DNA from: Begonia masoniana | Lineage: Eukaryota > Streptophyta > Magnoliopsida > Cucurbitales > Begoniaceae | Assembly (NCBI GenBank): GCA_022432975.1 | Contig: CM039509.1 | Span: 45,108,209 to 45,172,208 of the forward strand | DNA: 64,000 nucleotides | Reading direction: 5' to 3' | Part shown: in pieces, positions 36,598 through 48,191 of the stretch | How the letters are laid out: every line of letters begins with the position of its first letter | How positions within the stretch are numbered: the stretch's first letter is position 1 | The notes under the pieces: generated by a model | Database searches by the model: none | Told to the model about the DNA's origin: nothing | The model's input: only the letters and a program-made list of their open reading frames with translations | Program-made: the position numbers and the translations under genes

Positions 36598-36973
36598 AAC
36601 CACTTACTAGACAATCCATGTATATATATGAGGATCCTGCATCTGAAATTGGCAGTCTCCTAATTCATGGAAATCGAAATAAGTCATTCTCTCTCCCAAA
36701 AGGTACATAATGACTCTATTAAATTACTTGGGGAGGGTGCCTGTTTTTTGACTGCATTGTTGACAAGCTCTCTCTCATCACTGGCATGATCCCCTTTTTA
36801 AGTTTCCCTCATGTCACAGATACACTCTAATTTGTTGTGATTCATTTATGGGTACAATAATAATAGGAACATATTACAATAATTTTAATCAACGATGGAG
36901 ACAGAAGATCAGATTGGATCATTGGAGTGGAGGTATAATAATGTTGGACTAATTTTTTAGCATAAAAATTTAA
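36598..36973. other. Spacer between converging genes
   Basis: About 375 bases holding the 3' flanks of the unknown-function gene (+) and the P450 gene (-). Nothing else recognised. Confidence 0.5.
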
Positions 36974-38640
36974 CTAATGACATGTAAGCCGACATGTCGG
37001 AACGGCAATGAGTCGAACAGCTCGTGGAGCTGTGAGTCCAAACAAGTCGTTCATATCGAGGTCCTGAGGCTTCATCTCCCCCGGTAACTCCCAAGTAAAG
37101 CAATGAAGGAGATGGGCCACGGCCATTTCAACTGCATAAAGGCCCAAGTTCATTCCCGGGCAGGATCGCCGACCCGACCCGAAAGGAATGAACTCGAAAT
37201 CGCTCCCTTTGAAATCCGGTACCCCGTCGCTCAGAAACCTCGACGGCTTGAACGAATCGGGCTCTTCCCACGAGTTCTTGTCTCGGCAGATCGCCCACGC
37301 GTTGACCCAAACTCTCGAACCCTTCGGGATCGAGTAGGCGGAGACGATGCTGTCGGCGGCGGTCTCGTGGAGGAGAAGCGGAATTGGAGGGTGGAGCCGG
37401 AGAGTCTCTTTGACTGCGCATTTTAGGTACGTGAGGTTTACGAGATCAGATTCTTCAACTCTCCTGCCCAATCCTACGACCGCTTGTAATTCTTCTTGAA
37501 CCTTTCTCAGATCGTCTGGACTCTTCATTAGCTCCGCCATTGCCCACTCTATTACAGATGCTACCGTTTCCGTACCTCCGAACATCACGTCCTGCAATAA
37601 TAATACCAGTTTCCATCGAAACAAATCCGAAATATACGAAGCACCAATTAAACTCAGGCGAATGGCTTTATCTAATGGAAATATGAAGAAGACAGCCAAA
37701 AATAAAGTTGCGGAGAAGAAGATGATGATTTTCGTACCATGATTATGGCTTTGATGTTGTCCCTGCTGAGTTTGAGTGCAGCTGTGGAGTCGTGGTCGTG
37801 GGAATCATTTTCAGAATTGGATTCGCTTAGAAAAGCCAGTAATTCGTCTACCATGTCTGAATCTCCCTCACTTTCATTCGTCGTCTTCTTCTTCTTCTTC
37901 ATGTGATCTTCGATTATTTTATCGATGAATACGTCCAAAGCTCCTCTTGCTTTCGCCATTCTTTCGTTAAATCCCCTTGCATGAATCCATCCCAGACAAG
38001 GTATGAAATCAGCCATATTAAACGCTCCGAAAAGCTTCGAGAATTCCTGCAGAATCTTCACAAACTCATCCTGTCCTTCATGCGAACTCGATCCAAACGC
38101 CGCTTTATAGGTTATATTTCTCGTCAAAGCAAAAACCAGCTCTCCGATATTGATCGACGGTCCAGTTTTCGCTGAAACAGTCTTGACGATGTCGTCAACT
38201 TCGTCCTTAACCGACGCCCAGGACTCAGCTCGTCGCCGGCTAAATAGCTTCATTACGCAGAGCTTGCGCATTTGGCGCCAAAACGGACCGTAATTGGCAA
38301 AAGCCATGTCGGCTCTATCGTAAGTCAGGTAGGTTATGGCGGCGTTGGCAGGGCGGTTGGAGAAGGCAGTATCTTGGACCAGAAGAAACTCTCGCGCCAT
38401 TTCGGGCGTAGAAACGACGACCATGTGGAGAACTCCAAGCCTGAGATGGAAAAGCCCGCCGTAGGTTTGAGCCAGTTGGGCGAGGCCACGGTGGGTGAGT
38501 TTATCCATCATTAGCATGTTTCCTATGAGGGGAAGGCCAGGCGGGCCAGGCGGATACGGGAGCTTGGTACGAGAACGGAGGAAGAAGAGGATGAAAAGGG
38601 AGAGAGGAAGGAGTAGGAGGAGAATTTCCATGGCGGTCAT
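36974..38640 (-). CDS. CYP84A: Cytochrome P450 CYP84A, ferulate/coniferaldehyde 5-hydroxylase type
   Basis: Two exons, 38640-37738 and 37591-36974, 146-bp GT-AG intron, 506 residues, normal for the family. Microsomal monooxygenase that hydroxylates the phenyl ring of coniferaldehyde-type substrates in syringyl lignin and sinapate synthesis. Seen features: N-terminal anchor (EILLLLLPLSLFILFFL), proline hinge YPPGPPGLPLIGN, the strongly CYP84-like blocks ITYLTYDRADMAFANYGPFW and MRKLCVMKLFSRRRAES, I-helix GGTET (306-310), K-helix KETLR (362-366), PERF-type FKPSRF, and heme loop FGSGRRSCPG with Cys445. Residues 290-300 before the intron end in NIKAIIM, as in other CYP84A proteins. A second in-frame Met at residue 4 is an alternative start. 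The subfamily is assigned from remembered Arabidopsis F5H. Confidence 0.9.
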
Positions 38641-40259
38641 TACACTGGACAGTCGACGAGTAGGTTGATATGCTTGAAATAAGGGATATTAATCAAGAAT
38701 CCTTTGCCCTTTCCTCATCATAAATGAAACGCGTTTGGTAAAAATAGCGTTCAATTTGTGGACGAATCTCATTTCCGTCTACGAATCTAGCCCTTCATAG
38801 TTCATATGATTTGGCTAGTTAGGTAATTAAATTAAGGGTAAATTCCAAAATACCCATGAAGTATGAATATTTATTGAAAAAATCCTCAAACAAAAAGTCT
38901 TCACAGTCAAAACCTCGAACTATCAAAAACTGTCAAAAAAAACCTTGGCGGCCCCCCGCTAGCCCCCCAAATAGGAAATTACACTGGATTCGGGGAGCCG
39001 ATTTAAAATTGCGGTTCTCCGCATTTCTTTTTTCATTTTTTTTATAAATTAATAAAAAAAATTACCAAATCATATTCAATTCAAATGAAATTTTTACCAT
39101 ATGTTCGTTACATTATGGAAAGGTAATATAAAAAGTTTCGTGATTTTTTTAACACTTTTATGCAAATTAATGAATTTTTATGCAAATTAGTGACATCTTC
39201 AACTTCAAAGGCCATAACTTTTACTACGGGTATCCGATTGAGGCTCAAAATATATCAAATCGAATCCCGCGCAGACATCTACAGACAGAAATGAGGTATA
39301 ACCCCATGACAGCCTTTTTTGGGCCCAAAATCTATCGTTTAAGACTTTAAATTGACGTCGGAAGAAGAAATGAGGATTTACTTTTTAAACAAATACAAAA
39401 TCATATTTAATTTATTTGAAATTTTTACCACATGTTCATTACATCATAGGAAGATAATGTAAAAAGTTTCGTGATTTTATAACACTTGTGCGATATATTG
39501 TAAATTTAATGACATTATTTTATAAAAAATTATATTAAATCATAAACATTTTAAAAAAATCACGAAAATTTTTACATTATCTTTCCATAATGTGATAAAT
39601 ATGTGGTAAAACTTTGGAATGAATTGAGTATGATTTGGTATTTTTTAAAATTATTTTAAAATAATGAAGAATAATTCAAAACTGTGGGGGACCGAATACA
39701 GTATGCGGCCCCCCGAATTTTTATGCGCCCCCCCGAATGTTTATGTGGCCCCCCGAATCCAGTGTATTTTAGATTCGGGGAGCCGCGATTTTAACTCGGC
39801 CCCCCTAATTTTGTGTAATTTTTTATTCGGGGGACTAGTGGGGGGCTATCGGCCCCCGAATTATAATTCAGGGGACTAGCAGGTGGTCGCAAGGGTTTTT
39901 TTGACAGTTTTTTATAGTTTGAGGTTTTGAATGCGATGACTTTTTGTTTGAGGGTTTTATCAATAAATACCCATACTTCAGGAGGTATTTTGGAATTTAC
40001 CCTTTGTAACGACCCTAATACTGTACCCGTTTTTCCCGAATATATATATATATATATATATTTTTTATCCTAATAAATTTAATTAAACTTTAAACAGAAC
40101 CTAAACCGAAATCGAAACCAGAATCGAAATCGGAATTGAAATCTAACCTTTAAAACATTTAAAACAATTAAAACAAATTAAATAAATTACTTTAAAATTT
40201 TAAAAAAACAATTAATAAAAGGGAGGGCAGTTCGGTCTTTCTGCCGAGGGAAGGGGGCA

Positions 40260-40321
40260 GCGCCTGATCGCTGCCAGCGATCAGGCGCCCGGCGCCCGAT
40301 CGCTGCCAGCGATCAGGCGCG
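40260..40321. repeat. Two adjacent GC-rich palindromes
   Basis: GCGCCTGATCGCTG is followed directly by CCAGCGATCAGGCGC at 40260-40288, giving a near-perfect hairpin with almost no loop. A second, similar one follows at 40292-40321. They lie in an otherwise AT-rich LTR. Confidence 0.88.
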
Positions 40322-41156
40322 CGGCGCCTGGTCGCCGACCTCCACTCCTTTCTCCTTCTGTATTTTTGCCTTCTCATTTCTTACAACTGCAGAGAGCAAA
40401 ACATTAACTTTCAACTCTCTGGAATCCGATTCCAGAGAGCAACTTCCTCTTTCTCCTTCACATTCTAGCACCCTAAACACTCCAATATTCTTTTGATTTC
40501 ATTCCCGATCATTACTAAACATACCATTCGGACAATACGTGATAAAACTTCCTAAAAACAAATGGCGTGGATAGCTTTAAACCGAGCATATCCATAACAT
40601 TTTCAAAACATTTCTATCACGTTCAAATAACTGTTTTAAACCCAAAACATTTCTATAAACAGTTTACCCAAACAGTTCCAGAATTTCAAAACAAATATCA
40701 TTACCTAAACACCCTATACATATTCTATCAATTATCCCCAAAACGTCCCAAAATCTATACATACTGTCCCCACGGGTCGATGAAGCCTCGACTGCGCCAG
40801 CACACCACCGCAGCCATCCTCCGTCAACTGGACTATGCCTCAGGTGGAGAGACATCGTCTCACCTGGTACCTCGAAGTCTATGTCACCTACCCATACATA
40901 TACACTATGAGATAAAATCCCAGTAAGCTCTACGTAAATGCTATGCATGCTGTGCTATGAATTCATTAAATCATGCTTTATTTTATCTTTCTATGCAATG
41001 CTCTATGGGTGCCACCGAGATCCTATCCCTCTAAACCAGAGAGAGCTCATCCAGCGGGCGGACTACTCTTTCCAGCTAGAGAAGCGGGGGGTGCACGCTT
41101 ACAACACGTACAGCCGTGCCTGAGCCCCACCTCGCTTGACCTGTGAGCGCCTTGGG

Positions 41157-41738
41157 CCTCTGTGCCTTTCGGCCTGTATGCCTTTCGGCCTTTCGGCCTG
41201 TATGCCTTTCGGCCTGTATGCCTTTCGGCCTGTATGCCTTTCGGCCTCTGTGCCTTTCGGCCTGTATGCCTTTCGGCCTGTATGCCTTTCGGCCTCTGTG
41301 CCTTTCGGCCTGTATGCCTTTCGGCCTGTATGCCTTTCGGCCTGTATGCCTTTCGGCCTGTATGCCTTTCGGCCTGTATGCCTTTCGGCCTCTGTGCCTT
41401 TCGGCCTGTATGCCTTTCGGCCTGTATGCCTTTCGGCCTGTATGCCTTTCGGCCTGTATGCCTTTCGGCCTGTATGCCTTTCGGCCTCTGTGCCTTTCGG
41501 CCTGTATGCCTTTCGGCCTGTATGCCTTTCGGCCTGTATGCCTTTCGGCCTGTATGCCTTTCGGCCTCTGTGCCTTTCGGCCTCTGTGCCTTTCGGCCTC
41601 TGTGCCTTTCGGCCTGTATGCCTTTCGGCCTGTATGCCTTTCGGCCTCTGTGCCTTTCGGCCTGTATGCCTTTCGGCCTGTATGCCTTTCGCTGGCCTTT
41701 CGGCCTCTGTGCCTTTCGGCCTGTATGCCTTTCGGCCT
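41157..41738. repeat. 16-bp minisatellite, about 36 copies
   Basis: Units alternate between CCTGTATGCCTTTCGG and CCTCTGTGCCTTTCGG, with two local irregularities near 41177-41200 and 41690-41705. Because 16 is not a multiple of three, all three plus-strand frames and one minus frame are open (206-255 codons); these are not genes. Confidence 0.95.
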
Positions 41739-43044
41739 CTGCTATGCTTTACGTTATCTTTAAAAACTCTGTGCGGAAGTTCATTTTCATGCTTTTCTTT
41801 AAAATCAAGTGAATGCGTGAACAGTTCTCTATCATAAAGTAAACAAGCAATAACATGTACCATCAAAACTGTAAAAGCATAAACTATAAACTCCTAAGAC
41901 CTAGCTACCCAAACCGAGCAAAACTAACTAAGGGCATCTCCAAAACTCCTCGAGACGACATTCGACGTACGGTGTAGGCCAATCGGCCAAAGAAGAATCA
42001 CGAGAACTTACTTCGTGCACGCTGCAATCCAAGTTTCGTCCACGAGCACTGTTTACCTAAACAAATTACGATGATTGACGTTAAAACGAGTTTAAGTCAA
42101 TAAACGTCCAATTTGTCAAAACCCTAACTAAGGAAATTTCTAAAAGTTCTAATCCGATTTATCGAGCTATTTATTCGAACAATTTATGCTCGGCACCTAA
42201 ATTCTCGAATTACGAACTTTTCTGAAAATCCTAAAATTCTCGGATTTTAAACTTTTTCACGAATTGATTTAACTTCGTCCAATACGTTCAATACAACCTT
42301 TATACACTTAATCACAGCAAATTTATGAGTTTCGGATCCTAAATCTCGATTTTTATCAAAACCCTAACTAAAACCTAATTATTTAAACGTTACGAAACTC
42401 GAAATCTAACGCTCTAAAACTATAGAGACATACCTAGAACGTCGATTGGAGGAAGAAACGTGAAGGAAGCGGAACGAACGGAGGTCGGATCGGAGTCGGA
42501 TCGTGAGAAGTCGCGCGGCTGGCAGTGAGGGTTCGCGAGAGAAAAAGAGAAACAGAGAGAAGTGGTTCTGGAATTCGAAGAGGAGAAATGAAATGAAATA
42601 AAAGAATTTTGATTGATTTATAATATTGAATTTGCAATTTACCAAATTGCCCTTATTTAGTTTTTATATTAATTTCGTTCTTCGGTTCGTTAATCGTCTA
42701 GCGATTCGACTTTTCCAAATCTCCTTAATTCACTAACAAGTCCAACTTATTATTTGGGATTTAACAGAACTGTCCGTTCGCAATTTGGACCTCGTTTACT
42801 ATTTTTACTAAAACGTCATTTACATTACGATAAAGGTAATTACTCGGAATATAGCGTTTAATCTTCGAAAATTTCCATAATTTCCTTAAAATTCCTATTA
42901 ATCGTTAGGATCGTAATGACGCTTTCTTTTCGTGAAACGGTCCTGATTTGACATATTTACCAAAATGCCATTTTATAATAAAATATGAATATAATATATT
43001 ATATCTGTAATCCGTACAAGCAGGATATTATACCCTTAAATTAA

Positions 43045-43791
43045 TTTTTCATTTTATAATTTATTTAATTATTGAAAATAGACTTTACAAATAAGAAGTA
43101 AATGAGATGGGTTATTAAGGAAACAACCACGGTGGACTTTTAAACTTGCATTGATTTCCAACTATTAAATAATATATAAAATTAGTAATGCTTAATTTTT
43201 ACTACAATAAAATATAAATATTTAAAATAATAAATTACGTGAATCAATTAATTTATAAGTGTAAATATAAATATCCAACTCTCATTCATCTTTTCGACAC
43301 ACGTTACTATATTCAAACAAGCAACCCGAGACCCTCGTTTGAGTTAAAATGTGTTGATTTGAGCACGGCAAGTTCCATTGGATATTATCCATCATTGGCC
43401 GCAACCTCGCGAATTTGTTCCATAAATAAATTACAATACAATAATTCTACAAAATGAGGAATTAAAAATGAATGGATTAATTAAACTTAGTAGCATTGAT
43501 TTGGAAGAACACTTTACAAACTTACAGGAAGCCTCTGTTCGCTCCATTGGGATGAAACTTCCCCTTCCACACAAACTCCCATGAGTCAATCATACTCTTG
43601 CTTTTTTTTTTTTTTTGAAAAAAAAAAAAAACAGAAAAAAGGTACAAATTTCATAGATTAGGAGCAGCAAATGCCATCAGGAACTGGGTAAGAGGCTTCA
43701 TAAAAGGCATCTACCTGCATCAAAATTAACAAATAATTGCAGTGGGTATGGAGCTTAAATAGTTTCTTTGTCTTATGAATAGATACTTACT
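43045..43791. other. 3' flank of squalene synthase
   Basis: AT-rich spacer with a T14-GAAA-type poly-T/poly-A pair at about 43599-43632. Presumably includes the squalene synthase 3' untranslated region. No other gene seen. Confidence 0.5.
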
Positions 43792-46700
43792 CTAATTGTT
43801 TGGCCGATTAGCCGAGAGATAGGCAAAGATGACGGATAATAGGATGCACATTACGAGTAGCTGCAACGAACCCACGGTAACATCGTCAACAACTTTCCAG
43901 AAGAAAGATAACATCAAACAAGTAACAAAGAATTAACCATTGCTGGATTGTATTTTCGATTGCTTCTGACCACGTGTAGTTTCCTGTTGCAAAAAAGAAA
44001 AAAACAGAGGCATCACCATTCCAACACATTCACACTAATCTCTCTCTGTCTCTCTCCCTCAACATATGTAAACTAAAATATTTCAACTGGGGGAGTTTGA
44101 ACCTTTTGTTTAGCAATCCAGAGTCCCAGCAAGTTTTTTGTATTGCTTCCAGCCTACTAATAGTTTTCGTAGCATTTGGATCACTTTTGTCGACCTATAG
44201 CATACAATTAACTCAACTAAGAAAACATATTCGCCATGTCTGAAATTTCGTATCGTGAACAGATGGCGTAGAATAGAAAATCCCACCTTGACCTTGAGCA
44301 TGCAAGAAAAATCGTAGAACGCACCATAGACGTCAGCTATTGTCTTTGTCTGGTCAATGATCTTAGCAGTAAGGCCTAGTATAAAAGCAACCAATAGATT
44401 GAAAATCATTCATGAAAGCACTGTGAGAAGAAGATGACAATTGTTGGAGCTATGTAAACTCTTCCGATCAGAAGAGTAACACAATAGAATCAATAAAATT
44501 GACATCATTTGTTTGTTTCCGTTTTGGGTTTCGGATTTATGTAGCTGTAATCTAATACAAAACATCCTTCTTGGCAAGACACTTGTTATAGAACTGGCTT
44601 TTAAATGAAACTATCTTTTTGAAATACAATTTAAAAGGTTGCTAATGCTTAGAATGCTATCTTACCTCGTCGCATTTTGACGACACCTCTGAAGACTTCA
44701 ACGTTGTTGTAGCATAATGCCAGCGTTCCAATGGCCATGATCTAGAAAAGGCAGTGTATAGCAAAGAAGGTGATTAGTTCTTCAGAGAATCTAGTATATA
44801 ATATATGAATGATTAAAAATGGTTTAGAATGGGTGTTGATGAGAAAAATACATGGACTTTCTTTTTTGCCTTGACTACTCCCAACAATTTTAACTACTTT
44901 TTTCGAATTTATTACTTCCATAAAAGTTATAAAAGGAAGAAAAAAAAACTCGCAATAGTTCCATGTGTAAGTTGACTATTTCATACCTGTGGAATTGCGC
45001 AAAATCGAAATATGGAGAGATCTCGTAAATCGGACATGTATTTCAAGCAATCCTCTGCATGTATCAAAGAATTAGTCACCATGTCATTTAGGCATTGGAC
45101 TGCTTTCACTGAGTTCTCCTCATATTTCAAGTCCTATAGTGCAAAATAATAATAAAAAAAAAGATGAAATGAAATGTGTGAGATAGATTTGATGTTATAG
45201 TTTGAAAGACAAATTTAAGGTTAGTAACAAAACAAGATTATGACATGAAAGTGGCTAAAATGATATAAAACATAAAACAACCTCTAGTTTGTTAACATAT
45301 TTACTCCAGATCTCGCGAGGCCAAAACATTCGAGATTTGGGTATTTCATTGATATCCTCCAGATAGTCTCGAATAATGTTTGTTTTCTGTAATTCAAGAT
45401 TTTCGTTAAATTACGTAAAGAACGCTATAATGGAAGTAAAACAGATTGGTTGGTTAATACACCATTGCTTAACCTGAAGAAACAAGCCCATAGAATTGGA
45501 GAGAGAATCAGGTGCCAAATCTTCTGATCCAGAGGCATGAAAAAGCTTAGACAGACCCAGTCCCACTAGTCCGGCTACGTAGTGACAATATTCATCATAG
45601 TCATCAACTGTTTCTACCTGCAAATTATGAAGAAATCGCGATGGCTTCTAAGCTAGAATGCATTTTATTTTCACTAGAATAAATACGGAAATTCTACATA
45701 AAATCTTCATAGGTGGGGTGGGTGACAGTATATTTGTAGGTGAAATGAATTGGTGACAAAATTCACAGGTGTTTTTGAAAAAATACCACAAAATATACTT
45801 CAAAAACTTTCTTACTACCAGAAAAATACAGGTTTAATAAAGTTTCCTGTCTCAAAAAAAATGAAATAAGAGACGAATCTTCGGCTCGTAAATTTTTCGA
45901 AGCAGGTATCTTCTTTACTATGTGTCTGCAGAAGAAATTTTCTTCTTTGACTGAGGTTTTCACAGTTCAACAGCCAACTTTGCACTTCATAGTAAAAGGC
46001 TATTAGCAAAATGAGAAATTACAGAATAGAGGACAAATAGGACAAACTCCATGAAGCATTACATACCTCCTTACAGATAAATTTGGCCATTCCTGCACCC
46101 ATTCTTTCGGTGATATCTTCAATCGCCTCTTGATAACTGCACAATTTATTGATTATGCTAAATCTCAGTTTTCGTAAATGATTCCAAAATAATATTTTTG
46201 AATCTTAATGAAAATTTTCATGCATTATCAGGCTTGTTAACCAGGCAGTGGTATTACTACCCATAAAGCATGGATACAATCTGACCAGCAATGTAAGGAA
46301 TGATTGATCACTTAGAAAAAGCAGGAACCAATTTATATTCAAATTGTCCTAAAAAAGCACCTTCCTCTTTTCCTTTACATAAAATCAAGAGCTAAGATCA
46401 AAGAACAACCTTGTCTCAAGTTCCAAAAAAGCAGTGGAAACAAGATGAAATTTATCCATGAGCACTTTATAATCCTTTGTGCCACCTGAATAAAGTAAAA
46501 GAACATTTAGAGTTTGAGATTCCAAGGCATAAAATTGTTGATGCAATTTCTAACTAAGTACCCACATGAAAAATGCCAGTCGCGATCATATATGTGACGG
46601 TGGAAAGCTCTCAGGATAGGCACCTTCACATCTGTGGGTATGCTTGTATCGTCCTCTGATAAGTAATAATTGAGATTAATGAACCCAATTAACCATAAAT

Positions 46701-48191
46701 GAAACAAACTAATATGTCAGCCTCGGCAAACGGCCAACAAAACACGGGCCGACCCAAGCCCGCCCCAGGCCCACTACAGGCTGATCGTGAAAAAAAAAAA
46801 AATTGAACCAAGCCCGGTTGTTCTATGAGGATGGGTTGGCCCGCAGGCCTCCAACGGACTTTTGCCGGATCCCAGCAGAATTCTGTTGGATTCTGGCAGT
46901 TTTTATCAGATTCTGGCTGTTTTGGCCGGATTCTGGTTGAAATTCCGCCATAAGTACACTGGAAATCCAGTGGGCCTGGCCTTGGTCCCACAAGACCTGT
47001 CGGGCCCGACATTGGCCTCTCGACAATGGGACAACCTGGCCTGGCTCGGCCTGTTGCCGAGACTGACCAATATGGGCCATGATTCTAAGTGAATTATACA
47101 TCATAAGATAACACGTGTGAAATAATAGAGACTTGTCAGCATTCATGGGAACGTACCAACAGTATCAAGGGCTCGAAGAACCAGATAAAATATGCATACC
47201 TGTGAAAACATGGAAGATATTGGACAAAATAATGAAGAACAGGCAAGGATCAGTTTTAAATTTCAAAATTTTATGGTAAACGTGAAAACATAAAAAAAAA
47301 AAACACAAGAGATCTACTTGAAAGATATAATGGATGAAGAGACTAAGTCAAGCTCATTAGCTCAACCTCCATCCTTCCAAAGAAATTGTAAGATTTCAAC
47401 CCCCTAGACAGCAAGAACTTGACCAATGACCATCAACACGCCCCGTAATGATAAAGCGTAATTTAGTCATGTAAAATAAATAGAAATGCTTTTATTACAC
47501 AAGTTAAACAATGACCAATCGACTGACCAGAAAAGTCAAAGAAAACCTCCAGAATTAGGATCAAAAAGCATTAGCAAAAGTCAGGAGAGTTTTATAGGTC
47601 AGTCAAAAAGTCAAGCTATCACCATAAACCACAAAAAACTTTCTAAGCAAACATGATTGTGAGTAAAACTCTACCAGTTAAACTCAATTTCCAACTAATA
47701 CAACCACCAGAATAGCAACGTGCTGAAAAACTCAAAGGGCCTACACCTATGCCCCACTAATTTGCTTCTTCCCAATTTTCAATTAAGTCGATGGAAACGG
47801 GTCAATCATCCGGTGAGGATTTTTAGAAAAGGGTTGCTTTTTATTTCCATTTTTAACAAGTCCAAGTGGCCCACCAATCGATAGAACAGGATCATCATAG
47901 GGAGTGGGAAACAAAAGGCAGAATCTAAATGCAATAGTTTAAACATTAAAAGCGGAAAAGGTTGAAAATTGGGTAAATTTGAGCATGTGATCTTACAGCG
48001 TTGCGAAGCTCGGTGTCGAGCTGCTGAATAACTAGAGCGAAACTGCGAGAAACCTTATGAAGCAGAGAGTAGCAGAATCCCCAATGAGGCTCCGGCGGAA
48101 TCTGCTTTTCCGCATGCCTCACCGCCATTTTCAGCTTCAAGAGCGGGTAAAAATCATCTGGGTGCCTCAGAATCGCCCCCAAGGTACCCAT
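43792..48191 (-). CDS. SQS: Squalene synthase (farnesyl-diphosphate farnesyltransferase), 13 exons
   Basis: Condenses two farnesyl diphosphates to squalene with NADPH on the ER membrane, committing carbon to sterols and triterpenes. Exons: 48191-47997, 47199-47157, 46655-46566, 46485-46410, 46136-46067, 45617-45474, 45386-45282, 45133-44987, 44741-44666, 44375-44287, 44194-44103, 43983-43938, 43860-43792. All are GT-AG and in frame, giving 413 residues, the usual length. Start [20 protein letters not shown] is canonical. Seen motifs: [18 protein letters not shown], first Asp-rich motif DTVEDD at 77-82, [17 protein letters not shown], second Asp-rich motif RDYLEDINE near 212, [20 protein letters not shown], and a C-terminal membrane anchor [20 protein letters not shown]. 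Intron 2 carries a 350-bp MITE. No defects seen, so it is probably functional. Confidence 0.96.
46717..47066. mobile_element. hAT-like MITE in squalene synthase intron 2
   Basis: A 350-bp GC-rich insert whose ends are inverted (TCAGCCTCGGCAA at left, TCAGTCTCGGCAA reading in from the right). It is flanked by an 8-bp duplication with one mismatch, CTAATATG (46709-46716) and CCAATATG (47067-47074). No coding capacity. Confidence 0.72.

Larger units (their letters stand above)
40005..43032. mobile_element. 3.0-kb solo LTR inside the Mutator-like element
   Basis: Starts TGTAACGACC and ends TATTATA (a one-base departure from ...TTACA), flanked by the 5-bp duplication CCCTT at 40000-40004 and 43033-43037. 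It contains two GC-rich palindromes, a 16-bp minisatellite, and in minus-strand sense a leader-like segment with TCTCTCTGTTTCTCTTTTTC and an apparent donor CTAGGTATGT near 42430. No coding domain. Large Ty3-type LTRs look like this, but the family is not assigned. Confidence 0.7.
38836..43035. mobile_element. Mutator-like inverted-repeat element, split by a solo LTR
   Basis: The ends GGGTAAATTCC and GGAATTTACCC begin terminal inverted repeats of about 115 bp (left arm 38836 on; right arm ending near 40002 plus 43033-43035). A perfect 9-bp duplication TTAAATTAA lies at 38827-38835 and 43036-43044, but it appears only when the LTR at 40005-43032 is mentally removed. Nine bases is the Mutator length. 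The interior (about 39080-39640) contains further direct and inverted ~80-bp repeats and AT-rich sequence, and the arms are rich in GGCCCCCCGAA-type motifs. No transposase is present. Confidence 0.82.

Noticed and set aside
41099..41866. Open frames of 206-255 codons (FGLYAFRP and RPKGTEAER repeats)
   Set aside because: The 16-bp minisatellite has no stop in any of several frames; it lies in a solo LTR.
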